Source: Limoniibacter endophyticus
Lineage (GTDB): Bacteria; Pseudomonadota; Alphaproteobacteria; Rhizobiales; Rhizobiaceae
Direction of reading: 5' to 3'
Length of the DNA: 64,000 bases
NCBI RefSeq assembly: GCF_014652835.1
Contig: NZ_BMZO01000005.1
Location: 115,535 to 179,534, forward strand
In this document: positions 17,294 to 25,148 of the stretch, piece by piece
How the letters are laid out: each line of letters starts with the position of its first letter
Position numbering within the stretch: position 1 is the first letter of the stretch
Program-made: the position numbers and the translations under genes
The notes under the pieces: generated by a model
Seen by the model: only the letters and a program-made list of their open reading frames with translations
Told to the model about the DNA's origin: nothing
Databases searched by the model: none

Positions 17294-18330
17294 TGTCCCG
17301 TCTTTACGCCACCGATCTGGCGCAGCGTCTCGGCCGGCAGGCCGAGTCGGTTTGCCGTCACTACCTCTCGAATGGCCATAAACAGGGCCATTACTGGCAG
17401 GTCGGCGACGTCCGCAATTGCGCGGGACGCTCGATGTTCGTGCGGCTGCATGACAGCGCCAGGGGGCCGGCGGGTAAATGGTCCGATGCCGCCACCGGCG
17501 AACATGGTGATTTGCTCGATGTAATCCGCGAAAGCCTCGGTCTCCTCGACTTCGCCGAGGTCGCTGCGGAAGCCCGCCGCTTTCTGAGCCTTCCCCATCC
17601 AGAATCAGTTCCCACCGGGCGGCGTCGCGGAACCCCGGCTATATCGGGTTCGGCAGAAGCCGCACGCCGGCTCTGGCGCATCGCACAACCGATCACGAGC
17701 ACGCTCGCAGAGACGTATTTGCGGAGACGCGGCATTACGTATTTGCAGGGGACCGGCGCGCTGCGCTTCCATCCGAACTGCTACTGGCGGCCCGAGCATG
17801 AAGGGCCGACCGAGACCTGGCCGGCGATAATCGCGGCGGTCACCGATCTCGATGGCGACATAACCGGCGCCCATCGTACCTGGCTCGCGCGTGACGGGTC
17901 GGGCAAAGCGCCGCGTGATCCGCCACGCAAGGCCATGGGGGACTTACTTGGTAACGCCGTCCGGTTCGGAAAGGCACAAGATGTCATCGCGGCGGGAGAA
18001 GGCATCGAGACCATTCTGTCGCTGCGGCAATTGCTGCCGCAGATGCCGATGGCCGCCGCACTCTCGGCCGGGCACCTCGCTGCTTTCCTGTTCCCGGCCC
18101 ATCTGCGCAGGCTCTATATCGTGCGCGACAATGATCCGGCAGGCGACAGCGCACGAGACAGGCTCGTCGAACGGGCGCTGGCGGCCGGAATCGAGACCAT
18201 CACGCTCTCGCCGATGATGGGTGACTTCAACGAAGACCTCACTTCGTGCGGGCTGGATGCATTGCGGGCACGGCTTCACGGGCAACTGGCTGCAGACGAC
18301 GTCGGCCGCTTCATGGCTTTGGCTGCATAG
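17293..18330 (+). CDS. Toprim-domain protein (DUF7146/primase-like)
   Basis: 345-residue protein with an N-terminal DUF7146-like region and a C-terminal Toprim domain: AGEGIETILSL near 235 has the catalytic Glu, and YIVRDNDPAGDSARD near 277 the DxD-type metal site. Such proteins resemble the toprim part of plasmid and phage primases. The start codon overlaps the helicase stop (TGATG), indicating coupled translation and a shared pathway, possibly complementary-strand synthesis after transfer. No zinc-finger domain is evident, so full primase activity is uncertain. Confidence 0.82.
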   Translation: MSRLYATDLAQRLGRQAESVCRHYLSNGHKQGHYWQVGDVRNCAGRSMFVRLHDSARGPAGKWSDAATGEHGDLLDVIRESLGLLDFAEVAAEARRFLSLPHPESVPTGRRRGTPAISGSAEAARRLWRIAQPITSTLAETYLRRRGITYLQGTGALRFHPNCYWRPEHEGPTETWPAIIAAVTDLDGDITGAHRTWLARDGSGKAPRDPPRKAMGDLLGNAVRFGKAQDVIAAGEGIETILSLRQLLPQMPMAAALSAGHLAAFLFPAHLRRLYIVRDNDPAGDSARDRLVERALAAGIETITLSPMMGDFNEDLTSCGLDALRARLHGQLAADDVGRFMALAA

Positions 18331-18672
18331 CCGGGATGAGAAGCGGGCGGGCGCTCGTGTTCCGTAGCGGCATACAAGAAGCCTTCTCTATTCGGCAGGG
18401 GACCGCGCCTCGGCCTTCGAGAGGGCGAGCGGCCCACAAACGGCCCGGCCGGGCAATGGCGGCGCCCGACTGATTTCCGTCGGCGGCCCGCCACCCCACG
18501 CGACTAGTCGCGTGGGGACCCCGTCTCGCCCGCCTTTACAGCGCGAAGCAAATCAGCCGGGCTTTGCCATCGAGACCCTCGCGAAAGGCTCGGGCTGCCT
18601 GGCCGGACCGCCTGCGGGCTTGTCGTCGCCATGAGGCCGCGACGGTCGCGGTCCTTGCCATCGGAGCCTGCC
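18331..18672. other. Intergenic stretch without a supported gene
   Basis: About 340 bases before the DUF2493 gene. It holds short inverted repeats (for example around 18500-18515, CGCGACTAGTCGCG) and GC-rich leader-like DNA but no convincing frame. Confidence 0.45.
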
Positions 18673-19599
18673 ATGTACACCTATGACGAACGCGAACCCG
18701 ATCACGCGACATCTGCCACCGGCCATGCCATCGAGGAGCTTGAGCTTTACGGCTATCGTCCGTCAGAGGACAAGCCCGATCCCCGGATCTCGCCCGAGGA
18801 TCACATCATCCAGAGCGCGGTCGCTGATATTTTCGACGCCCTGATCTCCACCATGGCCGACACCAGTCTCGATTTCGACCTTGCCGAGATCCTCTGGTCG
18901 AGCGTCAATACCTTCCACCGTGCTGTCGAACGGATCGAAAAGAAGCTCGACGACAACGAGCAGGCCCAGAAGCGCCTCCAGTGCGAACAGGACGGGTCCG
19001 AGGTGAAATCCGTCCAGCTCGAGACCCTGATCGGGATCGGGCAAAGTCTCATCGAACGCCGTGACAGTCTTGAGCTTTTCCGCGAGACCGCTGCCGATAT
19101 CTATCTGCGCACCCTCGGTACGCCCTGGTCGCAGCGCTCGGGTTCACGGGTCAATCATCGCCAGATGACAGCGGCCATGATCGATAGCCGGGACTTCATC
19201 GCCGCCAAGCGACGCGCTGACAATGAGGTGCTGCTACCGGCCGGCACGAAGATCGCCTTTTCGGGTGGCGAGACCACCGATCATCGATTGATCTGGGACA
19301 AGCTCGACCAGGTTCATGCCAAGCATCCTGACATGGTGCTGCTGCATGGTGGATCGCCGAAGGGCGCCGAGCGCATCGCCGCCACCTGGGCCCACAATCG
19401 CAAGGTGCCGCAGGTCGCCTTTAAGCCCGATTGGGCCAAACACGCCAAGGCTGCGCCCTTCAAACGCAACGATCAGATGCTCGGCACGATGCCGATTGGG
19501 GTCATCATCTTTCCCGGCACCGGCATCCAGGACAATCTCGCCGACAAGGCGCGCAAATTGGGCATTCCTGTCTACCGCTTCGGGACGGGCGGCGCGTGA
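18673..19599 (+). CDS. DUF2493 / YspA-type SLOG-fold protein
   Basis: 308-residue protein whose C-terminal part (from about residue 195) is the DUF2493 SLOG-fold domain: TKIAFSGGETTDHRLIWDKLD, then MVLLHGGSPKGAERIA (the nucleotide-binding GGSPKGAE loop) and IIFPGTGIQDNLADKARKLGIPVYRF. SLOG domains bind nucleotides or derivatives. The N-terminal 190 residues are helical and acidic with no known domain. Many ICEs and conjugative plasmids carry this gene; the role is unknown. The start at 18673 (MYTYDERE) is the family start. Confidence 0.8.
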   Translation: MYTYDEREPDHATSATGHAIEELELYGYRPSEDKPDPRISPEDHIIQSAVADIFDALISTMADTSLDFDLAEILWSSVNTFHRAVERIEKKLDDNEQAQKRLQCEQDGSEVKSVQLETLIGIGQSLIERRDSLELFRETAADIYLRTLGTPWSQRSGSRVNHRQMTAAMIDSRDFIAAKRRADNEVLLPAGTKIAFSGGETTDHRLIWDKLDQVHAKHPDMVLLHGGSPKGAERIAATWAHNRKVPQVAFKPDWAKHAKAAPFKRNDQMLGTMPIGVIIFPGTGIQDNLADKARKLGIPVYRFGTGGA

Positions 19600-19865
19600 G
19601 CGCTGCCCGCCATTCCTCAAGGCCGTCGACGAACCGGAAGCGCCTCGACGGCCTATCATGCCGGCGAAACACATCGCCTGTAGGACGATGGGCCGCCGGA
19701 TCCGACCATGTCCAGGCAGAACAAGGAAGATGGCCGGACAGGGTCAGGGGATCTCTTTGATCCCTATTTGTTCTTAATGATCGCGGGCACTTCTGCTACT
19801 GTTCCGATCGCGCCGTGGAGGTGGTGGCAGGCGCACCGTCCAATCCATTGCACGGAGACACCACC

Positions 19866-20306
19866 ATGACCTTTCTCGGTATTCTCGTCGCCATGGCCGC
19901 CATAGGCTTCATGTGCTGGCTGCTGTTCAACCTTGCCGTCTTTGCGTTGCCCTTCTTCATCGGGGTGAACGCCGGTATCTGGGCCTACGGCACCGGCGCG
20001 GGCTGGCTTGGGGCTGTTCTTGTCGGATTACTCGCTGCCGGCCTGACCTTGGCGGCAGCCCAAGGCCTGCTCATTCTGGTCCGGCCTCTATGGGCGCGGT
20101 TGCTGATCGCACTCGCCTTTGTCGCTCCGGCAGTCGTCGCCGGCTTCTACGCCACGCTCGGCATCGTCAAACATATGATGCCGTCCGAGACCTGGCAGCT
20201 CATCTTCTCGGTCATTGGCGCAATTGCCGTGGGAGTGACGACCTTCCTGCGGCTCGCGGCGAGGGCGTCTGCCGAGTCTGCTGGCACGGGCCATGCGCGC
20301 ATCTAG
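19866..20306 (+). CDS. Small hypothetical membrane protein
   Basis: 146-residue protein with about four hydrophobic segments (residues 3-30, 35-60, 65-85 and 88-112) and a fifth weaker one at the C-terminus, so probably an inner-membrane protein. No family recognised with confidence. It stands alone between DUF2493 and a 600-base noncoding stretch. The start at 19866 fits the beginning of the first membrane segment; the frame also runs 51 bases upstream. Confidence 0.6.
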   Translation: MTFLGILVAMAAIGFMCWLLFNLAVFALPFFIGVNAGIWAYGTGAGWLGAVLVGLLAAGLTLAAAQGLLILVRPLWARLLIALAFVAPAVVAGFYATLGIVKHMMPSETWQLIFSVIGAIAVGVTTFLRLAARASAESAGTGHARI

Positions 20307-20903
20307 CTGCGTGCAGAATCTGGTTGGAAGCCAGAACAGAGAGATAAACTCGCCGTCCTCAGAGATAAGGGGCGCGGGATCGGCGTAATGAACTCACATC
20401 AATCTAGTGGAGTGATGCGGCACATATCGGGAGCAGGACGGGTGGCGCGAATTTCGCGGGCACATTGCGGAACCCAGGCGGGATGAGCTCTCGCCGACTT
20501 CGATTGGGTCAAATAGCGGTACGCGTGCCAAGGACAGGGGCGACGTCACGGGCATCCGTCGCCACCGGTCTGGCTGAACTCGAATGCGCCAGACTCTGCG
20601 CTCTTCTCGTATCTTTGACCGCTCCAAACGGCCTCTTCCATGGCCTGATCTGGCCGAAGACCAGCGCGCGGCGCGCGCTTCGATCGCTTTGGCGCAACAG
20701 CGTCGTCACAACTTTCTTCCCCTGACGGCCCGCCCCATGTTCCATGGGTCCCCGGGGCGCGTCATTCCTCGCGCGAGCAAGAAAGTCCCTCCTGTGCTGT
20801 CCAGTCCCCGCAAACGGGGATGCGCCAGCGATCGTCTCCGTCCCGTCGATCGCCATCGAGGCCGCAATGGTGCGGGCTCGAAAACGGAAAACGGAGATTT
20901 GAA
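20307..20903. other. Nearly 600-base stretch without a supported gene
   Basis: Open frames on both strands are short, basic and unlike any family. A perfect six-base hairpin TCCCCG-CAAA-CGGGGA lies at 20805-20820, in the leader of the DUF736 gene. A palindromic CCATG/CATGG pair is near 20738-20750. The region may carry a promoter or a small RNA, but nothing more specific can be supported. Confidence 0.45.
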
Positions 20904-21230
20904 ATGGCGACCATCGGTAGCTTCAAGAAGACCGGTTCGAACGAATTCACCGGCGAAATCGTGACCCTCAGTGTCCAGGCCAAGGGCGTGCGTATCGTTC
21001 CCGACATCCGCGCAAACGGCGAGAACGCTCCCAGCCACCGGGTCCTGGTCGGCCGCGCCGAGATCGGTGCCGCCTGGTCCAAGCGCTCGGGCGAAGGCCG
21101 CGATTATCTGGGTCTCAAGCTCGATGATCCGAGCTTCACCGCCCCGATCTACGCCAACCTCTTCGATGACGAGGAAGGCGAAGCCTACTCGCTGATCTGG
21201 TCCCGCCCCAACCCGCGCCGCGGCGACTGA
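20904..21230 (+). CDS. DUF736 family protein (first copy)
   Basis: 108-residue member of DUF736, a small family found almost exclusively on alphaproteobacterial plasmids and ICEs. Conserved pieces: MATIGSFKK at the start, RIVPDIRANGENAPSHRVLVG, EIGAAWSKRSGEGRDYLGLKLDDPSF and IYANLF, ending in SLIWSRPNP. A diverged second copy is at 28325-28663. Function is unknown; the fold is probably an all-beta nucleic-acid-associated protein, but that is inference. Confidence 0.85.
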   Translation: MATIGSFKKTGSNEFTGEIVTLSVQAKGVRIVPDIRANGENAPSHRVLVGRAEIGAAWSKRSGEGRDYLGLKLDDPSFTAPIYANLFDDEEGEAYSLIWSRPNPRRGD

Positions 21231-21295
21231 AGCGCAAATGGCCTCGGCGACACAGCCGGGGCCATTTCTCTGTCAGCCGCACCAATGAACGGCGC

Positions 21296-22537
21296 TCAGT
21301 CCAAGAGGACAGGCATCATGGCCCTCACGTGGGCGTCGATCCGGTCCAGAACGATCGTCGGGACGGCATCACGCTCCGGCAATTGCCACCAATGCGCATC
21401 GATACGTCTGGCTGTTTCGCTGACAGTTTTCAGGACGGCGGGCTCTGGAAGCCGCGCCCGATTGGCGAAAGCCTTCCACCGCGGCAGCGTCAGTGCCTTG
21501 AACGCGCGTTCGCCGCCAAGTGACAAAGCCAGATTGTCAGCCGGGATATAGGGGACCGTCGAAAGCACGTCGTAGATCGGTGCCAGGGCGGGCGAGTTGC
21601 CGTCACCGGGATAGACCAGCGACCAGTTTTTCAGGTGCATGTCGCCATTGCCCATGACCACCGACAGGGTCAGGCGGCGGACGAACTCCAGCGCCGCTAT
21701 CGGCGAGATCGCCACATTCAGCGCCGCGGCAATGTCGTGATAGGCCGCGCCTTCGTATTTCCGTGTCGGATAGATGCCGAAGACCTGAGCGAAATCCTCG
21801 ATATGAATTCGTCGCGCGCCGGCGGCGCGATCGAACCGCCGGATAAGAAGGACCAGCCCCTCGGCCAGGGTCTCGAACTCTTCAGGGATGCCTTCGAACT
21901 GGTCTTTGCCCACCAGCTCGCGTTCGGGCACGTCCATGCCGATGGCTTCGGCCAGCGCGAGATTGGCGAACTCGTTCTCCGACACGCCTGGAAAGGCGGT
22001 CGAAGGAAACTTGGCGATGTACTGACCGTCGCTGTCCCCGAGCGGCACTGTCAATCCGCCGCCCTTGCCGGTGTTCTTCATCACCGAAAGCTTCATCTGC
22101 ACGCCGGCGAGCGAGAAACGCGCTTTCGGCTCGCCCTCAACTGCAGCGGTTGCAGCGACGATATCTCCGTTACTCGGGATAACACGCACGGCACCCGGCA
22201 GGTCGGCACCCAGCGCGGCCAGCAGATCGAAATCATTGCCGGGCCGGACGGTCCGGACGTGATGCTTTTCCATCGCCGCGCGCAGCTTGTCCTCGGGCAG
22301 GAGGTTGGCAAAGAAGGCCGGTAAGGCGCCTGCCACCGGGCGCGGATCCTTGCGCAATCCTCCTGTTGCCGCGCGGAAGGACAAGCTCAACACGGGATGT
22401 CCTCCGCTCGCGCGGTAGGCAGGATCGAAGCTGAAGGCGTTGAAGTCGCCCGGTGTCCTGACAATCGTGCCGACCTTTACCTCGTTGAGGAGAACATCGA
22501 GAGACAGGACGGTTTCGGCGGAGCGGGCTCTATTCAT
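21296..22537 (-). CDS. hipA: HipA-family serine/threonine kinase toxin
   Basis: 413-residue HipA-like kinase. In E. coli HipA phosphorylates glutamyl-tRNA synthetase and drives persistence. Seen here: the N-terminal couple_hipA region (LLNEVKVGTIVRTPGDFNAFSFDP), the phosphorylatable-loop region SLAGVQMKLSV, ENEFANLALAEAIGMDVPE, FAQVFGIYPTRKYEG, the catalytic loop VMGNGDMHLKNWSLVY and the metal-binding APIYDVLST. All key motifs look intact. It is on the minus strand; the start at 22537 lies five bases after GGAAGG and inside the end of hipB, so the pair is co-translated. The target is inferred only from the family. Confidence 0.88.
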   Translation of the reverse strand: MNRARSAETVLSLDVLLNEVKVGTIVRTPGDFNAFSFDPAYRASGGHPVLSLSFRAATGGLRKDPRPVAGALPAFFANLLPEDKLRAAMEKHHVRTVRPGNDFDLLAALGADLPGAVRVIPSNGDIVAATAAVEGEPKARFSLAGVQMKLSVMKNTGKGGGLTVPLGDSDGQYIAKFPSTAFPGVSENEFANLALAEAIGMDVPERELVGKDQFEGIPEEFETLAEGLVLLIRRFDRAAGARRIHIEDFAQVFGIYPTRKYEGAAYHDIAAALNVAISPIAALEFVRRLTLSVVMGNGDMHLKNWSLVYPGDGNSPALAPIYDVLSTVPYIPADNLALSLGGERAFKALTLPRWKAFANRARLPEPAVLKTVSETARRIDAHWWQLPERDAVPTIVLDRIDAHVRAMMPVLLD

Positions 22538-22835
22538 CATCACCTTCCGCTTGCGGGCTGAAAGCCGGCCGGTCGTCCTCGCCCTGCGGGCTGAGCAGCG
22601 CCTCAATGGCCGGGACCATCGCCTGAGGAACCAGCATCATCTCCAGGCCAAGCGCCCTTGCAACATTGATCAGAGTCGTGGCGCGTGCCGCTGCAGCTCC
22701 GGTTTCGACGTCGCGATAGCGGGGACGGGATATGCCGGCGAGATCGGCGACCTGCTCCTGCGTCAGGCCCGCCGCTAGCCGTGCGCGCCGAAAATGGTCG
22801 CCGATCATATCCAGAGCCTCTGCTTCGGTTTTCAT
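22530..22835 (-). CDS. hipB: HipB-like XRE antitoxin and repressor
   Basis: 101-residue XRE-family protein: DHFRRARLAAGLTQEQVADLAGISRPRYRDVETGAAAARATTLINVARALGLEMMLVP is a full helix-turn-helix domain with the HipB-type end. A 20-residue tail follows. HipB binds operators upstream of its own gene and neutralises HipA. The gene overlaps hipA by eight bases and is preceded by three related boxes (22865-22950) that look like its operators. Confidence 0.87.
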   Translation of the reverse strand: MKTEAEALDMIGDHFRRARLAAGLTQEQVADLAGISRPRYRDVETGAAAARATTLINVARALGLEMMLVPQAMVPAIEALLSPQGEDDRPAFSPQAEGDDE

Positions 22836-22864
22836 GTGAATCCTTTACAGATCAATTTGCTCGA

Positions 22865-22950
22865 TTTGATCCAGAAACGTATCACAGGGCGGTCTGGAAG
22901 GCAAAAATTTGATCCGCAAACATATCTCAGTAGGATGGATTGATACGTTT
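22865..22950 (-). promoter_or_regulatory. hipBA operator-like repeats
   Basis: TTTGATCCAGAAACGTATCACAG (22865-22887) recurs imperfectly at 22908-22930, 43 bases away. The 10-mer TGATACGTTT at 22941-22950 is the exact reverse complement of AAACGTATCA inside the first copy. Direct and inverted sites just upstream of hipB are what HipB operators look like. Confidence 0.6.
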
Positions 22951-23083
22951 GAGCGTCATTCAGTGTTCTTTGGTGGGCCAATCCCATCAGCCTTGGGCGG
23001 CCGAATCAGTCGTCCGACAACAAAGGTCAGCGACGCCATAGCTGAGGAACAGAGGCCCAATTATCGATGACTATTTGCCCAGA

Positions 23084-23100
23084 ACGACTATTATAGTCGT
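23084..23100. promoter_or_regulatory. Perfect 17-bp palindrome before an XRE gene
   Basis: ACGACTAT-T-ATAGTCGT, 42 bases upstream of the ATG at 23143, in an AT-rich stretch that could be its promoter. Probably the autoregulatory operator of the XRE protein. Confidence 0.55.
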
Positions 23101-23142
23101 AGTTCTGGAGTGCGCGCCGGTCGCAATGGGAGGTGATCATGC

Positions 23143-23391
23143 ATGATCACCGCCCGACAGTCGCGGGCCGCGCGCGCCTTGCTGGGTTGGACACAGGAGA
23201 CGCTTGCTGACAAGGCCCGTGTATCACTGACCGCGCTCAAGCGCCTCGAATCCGAAAGCGGCCTCGAGGTGTACGAAAGCACGCGCGATCAGGTCCGTCG
23301 GGCTCTCGAAGCAGCCGGTGTCGTCCTCCTGTCGACCGAGCGTGGACACGGAGTGCTGCTGGTCCATGATGGTGGTGACAAAAAGCGCTGA
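23143..23391 (+). CDS. XRE-family transcriptional regulator
   Basis: 82-residue one-domain helix-turn-helix protein: MITARQSRAARALLGWTQETLADKARVSLTALKRLESESG, then a short dimerisation end (RRALEAAGVVLL). It is the minimal regulator type common on rhizobial mobile elements and may regulate hipBA or the genes to its right. A palindrome and possible promoter precede it. Confidence 0.8.
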   Translation: MITARQSRAARALLGWTQETLADKARVSLTALKRLESESGLEVYESTRDQVRRALEAAGVVLLSTERGHGVLLVHDGGDKKR

Positions 23392-23508
23392 CGGGCAAGC
23401 GGCAGACGCCGTATTCCCTCCAGGCGATATTCTCCCAAAACACACAATCCTGGAGTATCTGATGTTACCCCGCGTCCTGCAGTGGGCAGCACGCATCAGG
23501 CAATTGAC

Positions 23509-23769
23509 ATGCCCCCGATAGAACCCTTCGAGGATGCACCGCCGGTCTCCAGCGAATTAACCGCCTACGACCGTGCCCATATCAAGCTGTACATGCGACT
23601 GCTGGATGCCGCTGCCGATGGTGCCGAGTGGACCGAAGCCGTTCATATCCTGTTTGGCATCGACCCCAATCTCGAGCCGGATCGCGCGCGCCGTGTCCAT
23701 GATGCTCATCTGGCGCGCGCCAAATGGATGGCGCAGACCGGTTACCGTCATCTTCTGTGGAAGCGATAG
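23509..23769 (+). CDS. DUF2285-type small protein
   Basis: 86-residue protein with the DUF2285 signature TAYDRAHIKLYMRLLDAAADGAEWTEAVHILFGID and the end ARRVHDAHLARAKWMAQTGYRHLL. Function is unknown; related domains form the C-terminal half of a DUF6499-DUF2285 protein encoded next. The start at 23509 is an ATG followed by the conserved region; no strong ribosome-binding site is seen. Confidence 0.75.
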   Translation: MPPIEPFEDAPPVSSELTAYDRAHIKLYMRLLDAAADGAEWTEAVHILFGIDPNLEPDRARRVHDAHLARAKWMAQTGYRHLLWKR

Positions 23770-23945
23770 GTCTGAAGTTCGCGTCCGGCGCGGCGCACGG
23801 AGACGCGCGGGCGAGATACGGCGTTTCGCGGCCTGTCGGCAGATTTTCCGCATTGCCGGCCGCCCTGTCATGCCGCTGCAACAGATCTTGTCGTAAATAG
23901 CTCGGCGAAAAATCTGACCTGCGCTTTGCACGTGAGGAGGGACGG

Positions 23946-24711
23946 GTGCGACCGGACACTTCCCATTGGCGAGACGGTCGTCGCTATGAATTCTTCGACA
24001 CGCTCTCAGTCGAAGGGCTCGCATGGGAATGTTTGCGGCGGTTTGAACGCTACCAGGAGCATTATGGCGAACTCGTCGCCATGAAGGCCGAAGATCATCC
24101 CTATTCAACCGACGCCCAGCGTCACTGGGGGTTGCGATTTCCCGGCTCGTCCGAGCCTTTCCGCGCTTCGTCAGGACGTCCTATGGTCGCCGCTCGCCAA
24201 TCCGGCGGTCTTGCTCGCTGACGACGCTCCGGAATTTCTGCCTCCGTCACCATCTCCGTCGCCGGCCGTGTCTGCTGCCGTTCGCCCGAGTCCGGAAGGT
24301 CTTCATGCCATCCATCGCGGCGGCATCGTCGCGCAGATCCTGCTGCTGTCGGGCCGAAAAACCGATAGAGCCTCGGCCGTTATCCTGCCAATCGACGACG
24401 ATCTGCCCGACCGGGTCGAGGCAGTGCTGCGGCTCTGGCAAGCGCTGAACGCGCGATCCGTTACGCGCGACGGACGCATCACGCCGTACCAGCGTCGACG
24501 TATCCGACTGATGATGCGAGCCGCCGACGGCCGGGCCAATGGCGCGACCTATCGCGAGATCGCCATCGCTCTGTTCGGTCCCGAGCGGGTCGCGGCCGAG
24601 CCCTGGAAGACCTCATCCTTGCGCGATGCCGTGATCGGGCTGATCGAAGGTGCCGGGCCGCTCATCAATGGCGGCTATCGCAAATTGCTACGGCATCGTC
24701 GCCGATCTTGA
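23946..24711 (+). pseudogene. DUF6499-DUF2285 regulator split by a frameshift
   Basis: The first part starts at a GTG (23946) behind an AGGAGG site and reads RPDTSHWRDGRRYEFFDTLSVEGLAWECLRR...HWGLRFP, the DUF6499 domain. In that frame it ends at 24221 in an unrelated tail. Shifting by one base after the CCC near 24142 gives ARPSLSALRQDVLWSPLANP and then LLADDAPEFL, the normal continuation, and the frame stays open to 24711 through a DUF2285 domain (YQRRRIRLMMRAADGRANGATYREIAIALFG). An inserted G is the simplest explanation. Either a broken gene, a sequencing error, or a rare ribosomal frameshift. Confidence 0.7.
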
Positions 24712-24846
24712 GTGCGCTTCGATGTCGGGGTGGGGATTGTTCGCCTGTTATCTTCCCCATCCACCCCGCCTGCATTCCTTCGCCACCGTGATCGCGATCC
24801 GCCGTTGCTCCGCAGCGGCGCTCGGCAACGCCACGGAGGCCCGACA

Positions 24847-25128
24847 ATGCGACCCAATCTCGCCGCCCTGCCGCCACGCTACCTGCGCACCAAGGAAGCG
24901 GCGGTATTTCTCAGCCTTTCGGCGCGCACGCTGGAAAAGCACCGCACCTATGGAACCGGCCCGGCCTATCGGAAGCTCGGCGGGCGCGTCGTCTATTCGG
25001 TAGCTGATCTCGAAGCCTGGGCTTCGCGCGGCGCGGTTACTTCAACCTCCGATCCGCGCGGACAGGTTCTGCCAGCCAAACGGCACACGTCAGCGGCCTG
25101 TGGGTCGGCCGGTGGCATCAATCGCTGA
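24847..25128 (+). CDS. AlpA/MerR-like helix-turn-helix protein
   Basis: 93-residue DNA-binding protein: RYLRTKEAAVFLSLSARTLEKHRTYGTGPAYRKLGGRVVYSVADLEAWASRG is the standard excisionase/MerR-type winged-helix block. A short polar tail follows. Placed 20 bases ahead of repA, it is probably the copy-number or replication regulator that precedes repA in many alphaproteobacterial plasmids and ICEs; this role is inferred from position. Confidence 0.82.
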   Translation: MRPNLAALPPRYLRTKEAAVFLSLSARTLEKHRTYGTGPAYRKLGGRVVYSVADLEAWASRGAVTSTSDPRGQVLPAKRHTSAACGSAGGINR

Positions 25129-25148
25129 CCGTCGCGCGAGGATTACCC

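Noticed and set aside
20584-20964. Frame before the first DUF736 gene
   Set aside because: Overlaps the DUF736 start in another frame, is highly basic and resembles nothing.
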